From NCBI GenBank assembly GCA_905221605.1, contig CAJNDS010000447.1, positions 107,501 to 171,500 on the forward strand: a stretch of DNA of 64,000 nt, read 5' to 3'. Positions 45,803 through 56,362 of this stretch are shown here, piece after piece. The DNA comes from Symbiodinium natans. Its lineage: Eukaryota > Sar > Dinophyceae > Suessiales > Symbiodiniaceae. The position numbers and the translations under genes are program-made. The notes beneath the pieces are model-generated. The model had not been told where the DNA came from, did not search any database, and saw nothing but the letters and a program-made list of their open reading frames with translations. The stretch's first letter is position 1; each line of letters opens with the position of its first letter.

Positions 45803-46379
45803 CTGCGCTAGCCGCACCAGAGGGCTTCGGGCGCTTTAAGGACTTAGGATTTAGGGTTTAGGGTTTAGGGTTTAGGGTTTGTGTTCATATTCCTCCCGAA
45901 GCCCTAAACCCTAAGCTCTAACCCGCAAAAGCCTAACCTAAACCCTTGCTTTGGAGGGTGCCTAAAAAGGCCCAGAACTGACATGGCAAACCCGTTTGGT
46001 GCTGCTTGCTTTTGGGTTCAGGGCTTAGTTCCCAGGCCTTGTTGCCCGAGAAGCCTAAACATTCATGAAGACCCTAGCCTGTAACTTAAGGCAGACCGTG
46101 TGCCCCAACCCCCCTAAACCCAGGGCTTTGAGGTTTTAGCAGGAGGTTTTCTGGGCTCAAGGGTAAGGAAGGGTTGGGGGGGGGGGGGGGGAGGACCCTA
46201 AACCCTACTAAGCCCTGGGGGCAGGGAGCGAGGGGGGGTAGTCTTTGGGTGAGGGGGGGATGAGCGCAGAGTTTTAGGGCTTTAGGGTATTTAAGAGCTC
46301 TGAGGCTCCCCCTACATACCAACAGCTGCCCACAGCAAGGTGGCGAGGAGGGAAGTCGAAACCCTGAGCCCTAAAAACA

Positions 46380-46700
46380 ACGAGGGTTTAGGTTTTAGGG
46401 TTTCGGGGTTTTAGGGTTTAGGGTTTAGGGTTTAGGGTTTAGGGTTTAGGGTTTAGGGTTTAGGGTTTAGGGTTTAGGGTTTAGGGTTCATGTAGGTCAC
46501 TCCCCAAGTGGTCCGGATCATCGGGAGCCAGGGAGGCTACGGGCGACCCAGAGAGCAGCCGCACCGAGAGCATGGTTTAGGTTTTAGGGTTTCGGGGTTT
46601 TAGGGTTTAGGGTTTAGGGTTTAGGGTTTAGGGTTTAGGGTTTAGGGTTTAGGGTTTAGGGTTTAGGGTTTAGGGTTTAGGGTTTAGGGTTTAGGGTTTC
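46380..46700. repeat. TTTAGGG arrays flanking the ubiquitin-like start exon
   Basis: TTTAGGG at 46400-46490 and 46577-46697; the stretch GGTTTAGGTTTTAGGGTTTC occurs on the right of the start codon and closely recurs at 46385-46410. Confidence 0.9.
46520..46573 (-). CDS. Start exon of a ubiquitin-like protein
   Basis: ATG at 46573-46571 opens 18 codons, MLSVRLLSGSPVASLAPD, resembling the first beta-hairpin of ubiquitin-like domains that often begin dinoflagellate ankyrin proteins. A GA donor (gatccg) in phase 0 joins to the exon at 45764-45802. The ATG directly abuts a telomeric-type array, leaving a very short or spliced 5' leader. It may be the 5' end of the ankyrin gene, but about 9 kb between them is unresolved. 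Confidence 0.5.
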
Positions 46701-46744
46701 GGGGTCACTTCACGTCAACTGGCCGGCTCGTCGTCGGGCATGAG

Positions 46745-46870
46745 GTACCCTAACTTCAGGATCCCTTAAAGGGAATGAGGGAATGAGTACTTAAAGGGTA
46801 TATATATATATATATATGTAAGGCCCTAACTCCCTCATTCCCTAGAATACTTGAGGGGCTTCTTTTTAAA
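46745..46870. repeat. Palindromic element with central TA microsatellite
   Basis: GGGAATGAGGGAATGAGTAC on the left is mirrored by ACTCCCTCATTCCC on the right around (TA)n at 46801-46819. It looks like a snap-back or MITE-type element. Confidence 0.5.
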
Positions 46871-46929
46871 ACCCGAAATAGAAGAGAATCCGAGAATCCC
46901 CTTAAAGGGACCCCCCCAAAAAAGGGTAC

Positions 46930-47280
46930 CCCAATGTTGGAACCCCCAAAGACTTGAGGGGCTTAGTAGGGTCTGAGGGGGCTTTTGGGTTTATTGGGGG
47001 GTTTTGGGGGCGTTGTTAGGATTTCAGGGGTTTTAGGGGATTTTAGGTTTAGGGCGGGGGCTTTGGGTAGGGAGTTTCGGGGATCTATGGCAGAGGGATT
47101 GAGGGCTTGGGTCTGTTTAGGGCTTAGTGTTTAGGGCTTCGGGCCAGGGTATTTAGGCTTTAAGGATTTAGGGTTCAGAGTTTAAGGTTTAGGGTTTAGG
47201 GTTTAAAGATTAGGGTTTAGGGTTTGGTGTTTAGGGTTTAGTGTCTAGGGTTAGGGTCTGAAGGAAGGCTCTCAAAAGGC
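46930..47280. repeat. Degenerate TTTAGGG-derived DNA
   Basis: Loose TTTAGGG, GGGGCTTTTGGG and related units; no gene seen. Confidence 0.6.
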
Positions 47281-47400
47281 AAGCATGCTATGAGAACTGA
47301 AGACGGTAGTCGCTTCTTCGCTTCGGGTCTGAGGTTGTGGTGTTGCGTTTGGCAACTTGAGCAAGAAGGCAGGCAGGCGCGAACTTTGACCCTCGACACT

Positions 47401-47950
47401 CTAAACCCTAAAGCCCTAAAGCCCTGAAGCCCTAAAGCCCTAAAGCCCTAAAACGCTAATGCCCTGAAGCCCTAAACCCCTAAAGCCCTAGCCCTCTAAA
47501 GCCCCAAAGCCCTAAAGCCCTACAGCCCTAAAGCCCTAAAGCCCTGAAGCCCCAAAGCCCTAAAGCCCTACAGCCCCAAGGCAATAAAGCCCTACAGCCC
47601 CAAAGCCCCAAAGCCCTACAGCCCTAAAGCCCTAAAGCCCTAAAGCCCTAAAGCCCTACAGCCCTAAAGCCCTACAGCCCTAAAGCCCCAAAGCCCTAAA
47701 GCCCTAAAGCCCTAAAGCCCTGAGGCCCCAAGGCCCGAAAGCCCTAAAGCCCTAAAGCCCTAAAGCCCTAAAGCCCTAAAGCCCTAAAGCCCTAAAGCCC
47801 TAAAGCCCTAAAGAAAGCCCTACAGCCCTAACGCCCCAAAGCCCTAAAGCCCTAACGCCCTAAAGCCCTGAAGCCCTAAGGCCCCAAAGCCCGAAAGCCC
47901 CAAAGCCCTAAAGCCCTAAAGCCCTCAAGCCCTAAAGCCCTAAAGCCCAA
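47401..47950. repeat. CCCTAAAG octamer array
   Basis: About 550 bp of CCCTAAAG and close variants (CCCTACAG, CCCCAAAG, CCCTGAAG), an 8-bp derivative of the telomeric heptamer. The only array of this type in the window. Confidence 0.95.
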
Positions 47951-48253
47951 ACCCAACTCCGGTCAGGGGGGTTTCATCGTTGGCTGCAGGCCTTTCCCTA
48001 AACCCTACACCCTAAACCCCAATGCCTAAAACTCCAGCCCTGAAGCCTTGGAGGCACAACGTGAAAGGGCCGCAGGGCCACCGCCCTTTTGGTTGGGTTC
48101 AGGGTTTAGGGTTCAGGGTTCAGGGTTCAGGGTTTAGGGTTTAGGGTTTAGGGTTTAGGGTTCAGGGTTCAGGGTATAGGGTTTAGGGTAGGGGGTTTAG
48201 GGTTTAGGGTTTGGGGCTTCGTGTCTACGAATACGATCGCGCTGTTAACTTAC

Positions 48254-48321
48254 AGCAAGATGTGTCCCGAAGCCTCTTGGGCCGGCACTCTCTCGCGCTA
48301 CCGGGTCGCGCTCGGTGTATC
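48254..48321 (-). CDS. Exon-like piece with consensus GT donor
   Basis: Acceptor tgccag|GA; begins YTERDPVARESAGP and continues RGFGTHLA, ending at a textbook gtaagt donor. No family recognised. Confidence 0.4.
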
Positions 48322-48478
48322 CTGGCAGATTCTGTCTAGGGGTTTAGGGTTTAGGGTTTAGGGTTTAGGGTTTAGGGTTTAGGGTTTAGGGTTTGGGGTT
48401 TGGGGTTCGGGGTTTGGGGTTTCGGGTTCAGGGCTCAGGGCTCAGGGCTTAGGGCGTAGGGCTTAGGGTTAAATCTCT

Positions 48479-48614
48479 AAGGGTAGTTACATGGTCCCTG
48501 AATCTGGGCCCTTCAACGGAGACCCCTTATATACCTCTTACCCATACAATCAGGGGCCCATACTTCAAAACCTTTAGCGGAGGTAAGGGACCATATTAAG
48601 GGGCCATGTAACCC
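48479..48614. mobile_element. MITE-like element, family 3
   Basis: AAGGGTAGTTACATGGTCCC on the left and GGGGCCATGTAACCCT on the right, 136 bp, sharing the CATGGTCCCTGAAT block with the 7307 copy. Confidence 0.6.
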
Positions 48615-48831
48615 TAAACCCTAAACCCTAAACCCTAAACCCTAGAGATTGGGAAACCCAGGTTCTAGGGCCTACGGGCCATGATCCTTTTCGATAATTT
48701 TCCGCGAGTCCCCTAACCGAACATCCCCCACTCCAAACCCGAAACTAAACCCTAAACCCTACACCCTACACCCTAAACCCTAAACCCTAAACCCTAAACC
48801 GTAAACCCTAAACCCTAAACCTCGCCAGGGC

Positions 48832-48899
48832 AGCTGTAGGTGATCTCGTGCCGCTTGTGGTGGCGGTGGGCATCGAATACAGCGCCTGCAAGCTGGATT
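48832..48899 (-). CDS. Exon-like piece, family unknown
   Basis: Acceptor cttgcag|GC; one open frame reads AVFDAHRHHKRHEITYSCPG, a second frame is also open. Flanked by CCCTAAA arrays below and by TTTAGGG-type repeats above. Confidence 0.28.
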
Positions 48900-49702
48900 C
48901 AGAGGGTTGGCTTCAGAGGGTTTAGGGTGTAGGGTGTGCTTAAGGTTTAGGGTTTCGCGTTCAGCGTTTAGGGTTTAAGGCTTAGGGCTAGGGTTTAGGG
49001 GCTTACAGAGCTAGTCCCCCAAAAAATACGGAAATCCTTCCAGGACTCCCCCAAAAAGGGTACAAACCCTAAACCCTAAACCCTAAACCCTAAACCCTAA
49101 ACCCTAAACCCTAAACCCTAAACCCTAAACCCTAAACCCTAAACCCTAAACCCTAAACCCTAAACCCTGTTTTGGGAAAGTGCCTGTGGGTCTTAGGCTT
49201 TTGTGGCTAGCAGGGTCGAAAGGGCTTGGGGAGCTCCCAGGGGATGCGTCAACGTAGGGTTTAGGGTTTAGGGTTTAGGGTGTAGGGTTTAGGGCTTAGG
49301 GCTTAGGGCTTAGGGCTTAGGGTTTAGAGTTAGGCGGGTTTCGGGTTTAGGGGCCCGAAGCTCAAGTATGGGGTCTGAACCCTAAACCCTCGACCCTAAA
49401 CAGGCTGAGGACCTTCCAAAACCCCCCTTTTCCCAACCTGGAAGTCGACTCTCTCTTTGTGGGTTATGTTTGCTAACTAGATTAGGGTTTAGGGCTTAGG
49501 GCTTTTTCGTTTTAAAGTGTAGTGGCCTTTTGCTGCTGCACGACCTGCTGGGGTTTAGGGTTTAGGGCTTAGGGATTAGGCTTAGGGCTTGGGACTGTAG
49601 CATGCTTCGTCCCGAAGCCTGCTTGAAGCTTCATGAGTGACTATTCGAGACTTGAAGTTAACAAACTTGTCTCTGTGTTTAGAAGAGCATTCTTGCGGGA
49701 GG

Positions 49703-49791
49703 GTATAAGGGTATTTCCCAAAACAGGGGTACCCCTTTTCTACTCCAAATAGAATAGAACTCCTTTGGAGGGACCACCCAAAAAAGGGACC
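49703..49791. mobile_element. Dispersed repeat, family 6
   Basis: GGTATTTCCCAAAACAGGGG, then ACCCCTTTT and an AAATAGAATAGAA block, then CCCAAAAAAGGGAC. A similar copy is at 51906-51986 and a partial one at 46840-46928. Confidence 0.6.
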
Positions 49792-49856
49792 TAAACCCTA
49801 AACCCTAAACCCCCCAAAAAAGGCCGCGCACTTTCAAGCACATCCCCCAGGTGGTC

Positions 49857-49919
49857 CTTCGTAGTCCTCCTCGCCGCCGAAGTCGCGGAACTCTTCCGGA
49901 GGCACCCAGTGGACAGGGC
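49857..49919 (-). CDS. Acidic exon-like piece, family unknown
   Basis: Acceptor aaagcag|GC; reads PVHWVPPEEFRDFGGEEDYE and ends at a GA dinucleotide. The composition is coding-like; the function is unknown. Confidence 0.38.
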
Positions 49920-50994
49920 CTGCTTTCATGTAGGCTTAGGGTTTAGGGTTTGGGGTTTAGGGTTTAGGGTTTAGGGTTTCGGGTTTCGGGTTTAGGGTTT
50001 AGGGTTTAGGGTTTAGGGTTTAGGGTTTAGGGTTTAGGGTTTAGGGTTTAGGGTTTAGGGTTTAGGGTTTAGGGTTTAGGGCTTAGGGTTTAGGGTTTAG
50101 GGTTTAAGGATCTAGGGCTTAGAGATTTAGGGACTTAGGGTGTAGGGTCTAGGGTTTAGGGATTTAGGGCTAACAATGTAAACTTATACGTTTTAGGGTT
50201 ACAAGTAGCTTTCTGTTTGGTGCCATGATCCTCACTAGGAAGTAAGTAGCTTTTCGTATCATGTTACGAATGCTATCACTGTTGCTCAAACTTCAGGGAC
50301 TTCGTGCGTGAGGAATTTTCGGATTGGGCTACTTGCGGGGCGGCTACCGAGGCTTAGGGGTTAGGGTTTAGGGTTTAGGGTTTAGGGTTTAGGGTTTAGG
50401 GAGCATCTAGGGATTTATGGCCAACGCAGACCCCTGAAAGGGGTCATGGGGTTTAGGTTTTCCAGACCAAAGAGTACCCTAGGACTTAAAAAGGGCGTCC
50501 CTTTGTGGCTTAAAGGAGCTTGTAAGGGAAGCTCAAACCCCCCAAAAAATGGGAATAAGGGTCTACTCCCGGTCCAGGCTTTAGGGTTTACAGGGTTGAG
50601 GGGTTTAGGGTTTAGGGTTTAGGGTTTAGGGTTTAGGGTTTAGGGTTTAGGGTTTAGGGTTTAGGGTTTAGGGTTTAGGGTTTAGGGTTTAGGCCTTAGG
50701 CCTTAGGCCTTAGGCCTTAGGCCTTAGGCCTTAGGCCTTAGGCCTTAGGCCTTAGGCCTTAGGCCTTAGGCCTTAGGCCTTAAGCCTTAGGCCTTAGGCC
50801 TTAGGCCTTAGGCCTTGGGTTGGGCTTCTGGAGTTGATCTCGGACTTGTCGGGCCTTACTTGGCCGCACTTTGGCACCTGGCTTATAGAAACTTCACTTC
50901 CAGTCCCGCAAAAAGGCATCTCTAAGGTTTGCAGTAACTTAGTGGCTGAATACCCCCAAAAAATTGCCAAAAAGGGTTAACCTTTTCTTGTAAA

Positions 50995-51014
50995 CGGAAT
51001 ACACACATATATAT

Positions 51015-51048
<34 letters not shown>

Positions 51049-51330
51049 ACATATGTATAACCATCTATGTATATATATATATATATATAACCACCAAAAA
51101 GATTAAAGTTCAACTACCCAGCCCTGTAAGGTAAGCAGCCGCAGAGTGCTCAGGAGCTTGGGGCAAAGGCTACGGCAACCCTGAAGGCGTCTCCGTCAAA
51201 AAATTGGGGGGGGGGGGGGGTACCCTACAGAATCCCTCAAAGGGTACATATAAGGGGATACAGGGTGCCCTACATAATCCCTTAAAGGGTGCATATATAT
51301 ATATATGTATATATACACAGTAAACTCCAA
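50995..51330. repeat. TA/TATG microsatellites and poly-G
   Basis: (TA)n at 51006-51050, 51070-51090 and 51293-51315, and poly-G at about 51207-51220. The AGGGTAC...ACCCT blocks at 51220-51300 recur nearby. No gene. Confidence 0.85.
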
Positions 51331-51534
51331 AAAGTTGGCACATCCTCATCCCCACACCCCAAAAGGTATACTAAAGGGAATCCCAGCTTCAAGCATCCTT
51401 AAACCATGCTCCAACTTTCTTGAGTTTACTGTAGGGGGATTTAAACCCTAAACCCTCAACCCTAAAAACCTTTAAAACAAAAAAACCTAAAAAACCCAAA
51501 CCCTAAGAACCCTAAACACCCTAAGGGTAACCCA

Positions 51535-53365
51535 TTCCCTACACCCTAAACCCTAAACCCTAAACCCTAAACCCTAAACCCTAAACCCTAAACCCTACTA
51601 ATCAAAGCAGCCAGTGAAGGCCACGGGCCTTCATCGCGCCCGTAGTTGTAGTTCCCGCGGTACCTCGATCCAGACCCCGGAGCCCCCGGAGGGTTTACAC
51701 AGGGTTTAGGGTTTAGGGTTTAGGGTTTAGGGTTTTGGGTTTTGGGTTTTGGGTTTTGGGTTTTGGGCTTTGGGCTTTGGGTTTTGGGTTTACCCCAATT
51801 GTTGGAAACTCGTGTCTAGACCCTCAACACTGAACCCGAAGGCATAGCAACGCGCTCGGATGAGAAGGGCACCTGCCAAGCCACCACCTTCGACCAGCAC
51901 GATGTGGGTATTTCCCAAGATAGGGGCACCCCTTTTATACCTCAAATGGAATAGAATCCCCCTGAAGGGACCCCCAAAAAAGGGTACCGCTATGTTACCC
52001 TAAACCCTAAACCCTAAACCCTATTTTCAGACACCGCCATGTCAGCTCACTGATACAAAAACCCTAAACTCACAGGATCCCCCTACTGACCAGTTTAGGG
52101 CTAATGGTTTAGGGTTGAGGGTCTAGGGTTTAGGGTTCAGGCTTTAGGGTTTTTGGTCTAGGGTTCAGGGTTTAAACCCCCAACCCCAAACTCAGAGGAT
52201 CCGCAGTACAGGGGGTGCTGGTCCGGATGCAGAGTTTGCAACAAGCGTTTTTTTCTTTGCACCAGCTGTCTGAGAACAGCTTACAGCGCACAAAGCTTTG
52301 AATAAGGGACCCTAAACCCCAAACCCCAGACCCTAAACCCTAAACCCTAAACCCCAAACCCTAGAGTCTATGGCCCTGAACTCTCAACCCCTAAACCCTA
52401 AGCAGTTGCATCCGAGATGCGGAACCAGGAGCAGGTCTCGATTCCGGCGGACGACTGCGAAGGAAGCGCCTGGAACAAGCAACAAAACGATTATCAGACT
52501 AGCACTGCTAGAGTATTTTGGTATGCGCTGGGGTTTAGGGTTTAGGGTTTCGGGCTTAGGGCTTAGGGTTTAGGGTTTCGGTGTTTTTGGTACACTGCTA
52601 TATATATATATATGTATATATATATATACACATATGTGTGTGCATTGTACCAGTATACAATGTTATAATCTGTTCTCATATTGGAAAACAGGCTGAGCCC
52701 CGCAATTCGACAACTCGAGGCCTCTGGGTTGAGGGTAGGGTTCAGGGCTTCAAGGTTTAGGGTATAGGGTTAGGGTTTAGGGTTTAGGGTTTAGGGTTTA
52801 GGGTTTAGGGTTTAGGGTTTAGGGTTTAGGGTTTAGGGTTTAGGGTTTAGGGTTCAGGGTCTAGAAAAAAGGGGTTTAGGGTTTGGGGTTTGGGGCGAAC
52901 GCCCCTAAAGCCCCGAAAGGCCCAAGAGGCTCTGAACACCCAGTTGAAGGCGCAGGAGGTGAGGAGTGTGCTGGGGCTTAGGAGGCTCCCAGGCGCCCAC
53001 TTTCAGGAGCTTGCTTAGGGTTCAGGGTTTGGGGTTTAGGGTTTAGGGTTTAGGGTTCAGGGTTCAGGGTTCAGGGTTCAGGGTTGAGGGTTCAGGGTTG
53101 AGGGTTTAGGGTTTAGGGTTTAGGGTTTAGGGTTTAGGGTTTAGGGTTTAGGGTTTAGGGTTTAGGGTTTAGGGTTTAGGGTTTAGGGTTTAGGGTTTAG
53201 GGTTTAGGGTGGCTTTTTCACGTCTGGGTTCCACCCAAAATTGTGAAAGGCAGAGCTTCTACACCCTACACCCTAAACGCTAAACGCTAAACCCTACACC
53301 CTAAACGCTAAACCCTAAACCCTCAACCCTAAACCCTAAACCCTAAACCCTAAACCCTAAACCCA
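51535..53365. repeat. Telomeric-type arrays with TTTTGGG and TTCAGGG variants
   Basis: CCCTAAA at 51540-51598, TTTAGGG passing into TTTTGGG at 51702-51792, TA microsatellite at 52600-52640, and TTTAGGG at 52760-52855 and 53030-53210. An open plus frame at 52370-52530 has no recognised product. Confidence 0.88.
51906..51986. mobile_element. Dispersed repeat, family 6
   Basis: GGTATTTCCCAAGATAGGGG, ACCCCTTTTATACC, AAATGGAATAGAATCCC and CCCAAAAAAGGGTACC in the same order as at 49703-49791. Confidence 0.6.
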
Positions 53366-53514
53366 TGAAGAAGGAAGTGTGAGTGGTGGCCTCGTGCAGG
53401 GCGGCCGCGAAAGGGCATGGAGGCCCTGCCTTCGTACCCCAGAAGACTCTTAGGATTTGGAGGGTTTAGGCTTTAGGGTTTAGGGTTTAGGGTTAAGGGT
53501 GTAGGTTTACGGTT

Positions 53515-53613
53515 TAGCATCTCAAGTTCGACCAATCACTAGCTTTTTCAGGGGCCCGCAGAGTACCCACCCACCCAGACCATTCCATACCATTAAGATA
53601 CAAAAAGGTTCAC
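53515..53613 (+). mobile_element. Decayed third copy of the satellite-element end
   Basis: Shares AGCATCTCAAGTTCGA, ACCCACCCACCCAGA and CATTAAGATA blocks with 37402-37511. Three scattered units resembling ATGACCTTGCCCA at 54017-54070 are relics of the element-B satellite, beyond a telomeric-type array (53725-53980) that may have inserted later. Confidence 0.55.
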
Positions 53614-53724
53614 GCACAACCCAAACCCTAAGCCCTAAAGCCCTGAACACTAGGCCCTGCGCCCTAGGCTCTAAACCTTAAACCCTACACCTGGAACCCT
53701 AAGCCTTGAACCCTAAACCCAGGC

Positions 53725-53985
53725 CTAGGGTTTAGGTTTAGGGTTTAGGGTTTAGGGTTTAGGGTTTAGGGTTTAGGGTTTAGGGTTTAGGGTTTAGGGT
53801 TTAGGGTTTAGGGTTTAGGGTTTAGGGTTTAGGGTTTAGGGTTTAGGGTTAGGTTTAGGGTTTAGGGTTTAGGGTTTAGGGTTTAGGGTTTAGGGTTTAG
53901 GGTTTAGGGTTTAGGGTTTAGGGTTTAGGGTTTAGGGTTTAGGGTTTAGGGTTTAGGGTTTAGGGTTTAGGGTTTAGGGACCCTA
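53725..53985. repeat. Long TTTAGGG array
   Basis: About 36 units with one GGGTTAGG slip in the middle. Confidence 0.97.
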
Positions 53986-54714
53986 GTCCCCTAGACCCCC
54001 TAGGCCCTGAGGCTTTTATGACCTTGCCCACGCTTTCATGACCTGCCCACTGATTGTATGACCTTGCCCCATGGTTCATTAACATGCGTTTTGTGCATGG
54101 TAGAGTGGTTTAGGGGGAAGAGTTTCTGGGGTGAGTTGTTCACCCTAAACCCCAAACCCTAAACCCTACACCCTAAACCCACACCTCATACCCACGCCTA
54201 ATACGTACCCCCAACAACAAAGAGAGAAGCCTTCAGCCACAGTAGAAGTTACATGTGGTCTCTTGGCGGTTTAGGGGTTAGGGTTTAGGGTTCAGGGTTT
54301 AGGGTTTAGGATTAGGGTTTAGGGTCTGGGGTTTAGGGTACATGTCCAAATGCTGCGTAGACGCCAAGCGCGCCTGCACCCGGCCCAGGATGCCGCAAGG
54401 GAGGTTGGAACAAAGGGACCAAATGCTCCCCAAGAGCCGAGTTGCAGTGTGGCAGGTCCGGGCAAACCCATTAGGGCTTAGGGTTGAGGGTTTAGTGTTT
54501 AGGGTTTGGGGTTTAGGGTTTAGGGTTCAGGGTTTAGGGTTTAGGGTTTGGGGTTTGGGGTTTGGGGTTTAGGGTTTAGGGTTGAGGGTTCAGGGTTTAG
54601 GGTTTAGGGTATGGGAAGTAACGCTGGACACACACGGGGTACACATGCGGGCACCCAGGTTCCCGACATTTGGGCACTGTTTTTCTTAGAGGGTTTCAGG
54701 AGGGCTTGTAATTT

Positions 54715-54806
54715 GGGATGTTCCCCCTAAAACTAACTGTCTTAATTACTCTAGTACCCCTATTATCATCCCTACTAACGACTGTTAGTATAAGGGGGAA
54801 CATACC
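54715..54806. mobile_element. MITE-like element, family 1
   Basis: GGGATGTTCCCCCT ... AAGGGGGAACATACC with inner ACTAACTGTCTTAAT and CGACTGTTAGTATAAG. Confidence 0.75.
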
Positions 54807-54841
54807 AATCATAATCCTAAATCTGGGAATAAGTATTGGCA

Positions 54842-55560
54842 GCCTAAACCCTAAACCCTAAACCCTAAACCCTAAACCCTAAACCCTAAACCCTAAACCC
54901 TAAACCCTAAACCCTAAACCCTAAACCCTAAACCCTAAACCCTAAACCCTAAACCCTAAACCCTAAACCCTAAACCCTAAACCCTAAACCCTAAACCCTA
55001 AACCCTAAACCCTAAACCCTAAACCCACCCCCCTTATCATAGGTGCCAGGAGTCTGCTCACAGGCTTCATTGCCGGTGTCGAGCTTGGGTCGGGAGCTGT
55101 TGGGGGTTGTCGAAACCCTAACCCTAAACCCTAAACCCTAAGCCCTAAACCCTAAACCCTAAACCCTAAACCCTAAACCCTAAACCCTAAACCCTAAACC
55201 CTAGGTAGGGTTGTGGGTTTGGGTCTGCGGCTGAAGTCCTGGAGGCTCCCTGAATCCTCAGAACTTGGCATGCCGCCCACTCCAACTATCTCAGCTCCAT
55301 TATGCTCTGCTTGAGTCAGCTGGGGATCAGGGTAGTCCTAAACCCTAAAGCCTAAACCCTAAACCCCTAAACCCCTAAACCCTAAAACCCTAAAACCCTA
55401 AAAACCCTAAAAAACCCTAAAAAAAACCCTTAAAAAACCCTAAAAAAACCCTAAAAACCCTAAAAACCCTAAAAACCCTAAAACCCTCAAACCCTCAAAC
55501 CCTAAAACCCTAAAACCCTAAAAACCCTAAAACCCTAAAACCCTACAACCCTAAAACCCT
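54842..55560. repeat. CCCTAAA arrays grading into CCCTAAAAA
   Basis: CCCTAAA at 54842-55025 and 55117-55203; at 55340-55560 the unit lengthens stepwise from CCCTAAA to CCCTAAAAAAA and back. Confidence 0.93.
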
Positions 55561-55902
55561 CAACCCTTTTGGCTTCCCGTTTAGGGCTTGGGGTTTAGGG
55601 CGCCGAAGAGGACTTCCGAGTAGACCAAAGCTGAAGGCCTTCTTGCTACCCCAAACTCGCATCCCCAAGCGAAATCCAAGGCAAACAACTAAACGCCCTA
55701 ACCATAATCCGATGAAACCCCGTAAGGGACAATAATCCTAAACCCTAAACCCTAAATCCTAAACCCTAAACCCTTAACCCTAAACCCTCAACCCTAAAAC
55801 CCTAAACCCTAAACCCTAAGCACTAAACACTAAACTCTAACCACCCCCCCCCCCCCCCGCCCCAACAAAAAAACAGAATAAGGGCCTACTCAGAAACTCC
55901 AC

Positions 55903-55950
55903 CTCGTGGTGCTGCGCCCGCTGCCTCTCGTAGAGGAGCTCCTCAGAGGC
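55903..55950 (-). CDS. Coiled-coil-like exon (group 55.9-59.9 kb)
   Basis: Acceptor tccgaag|GCC; 16 codons ASEELLYERQRAQHHE, GT donor gtggag. Charged and helical. It may belong with the pieces at 56.3, 57.7, 58.7 and 59.8 kb in one minus-strand gene, but phases were not linked. Confidence 0.42.
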
Positions 55951-56304
55951 CTTCGGAGGGGGAGGGCCAACAGGTTTAGGGGTTAGGGTTTAGGGTTTAG
56001 GGTTTAGGGTTTAGGGTTTAGGGTTTAGGGTTTAGGGTTTAGGGTTTGGGGTTTAGGGTTTAGGGTTTAGGGTTTGGGGTCCGATATTCTTCTGCCCAGC
56101 ATCGGGCCTTGAGAGAGGGGGGCGGGGGGCCCTACACGCCACCAATAATATTACAAGAGAGGAAAACCAGCAAGGGTTTAGGCTTCGCCGGGGAAGTCGG
56201 CGCGCGGCTCCATGAAGGTTTAAGGGTTTTTCGGCTTAGGGTATGGGGTTTAGGGTCTGGGGTTTGGGGTTTAGGGTTTAGGGCTTAGGGCTTCGGGGCT
56301 TGGC

Positions 56305-56362
56305 TCGGGTCCTCCTGAAGCTCGCCCCGCAGCTTTTCCAGATGATGGAAGCGCTGGCGGTC
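56305..56362 (-). CDS. Coiled-coil-like exon
   Basis: Acceptor ggcacag|GAC; reads DRQRFHHLEKLRGELQEDP, a heptad-like charged helix. The 3' edge is uncertain. Confidence 0.42.

Larger units (their letters stand above)
48090..49170. repeat. Telomeric-type arrays around exon-like pieces
   Basis: TTCAGGG/TTTAGGG at 48095-48215, TTTAGGG at 48338-48400, CCCTAAA at 48608-48640 and 48745-48820, and CCCTAAA at 49062-49167. Confidence 0.88.
49250..50820. repeat. Telomeric-type arrays ending in a TTAGGCC array
   Basis: TTTAGGG variants at 49255-49330, TTTAGGG at 49937-50110 and 50600-50690, then a pure TTAGGCC array at 50691-50815 (about 18 units). TTAGGCC contains the palindrome CCTTAGG across unit boundaries. 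Confidence 0.93.
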
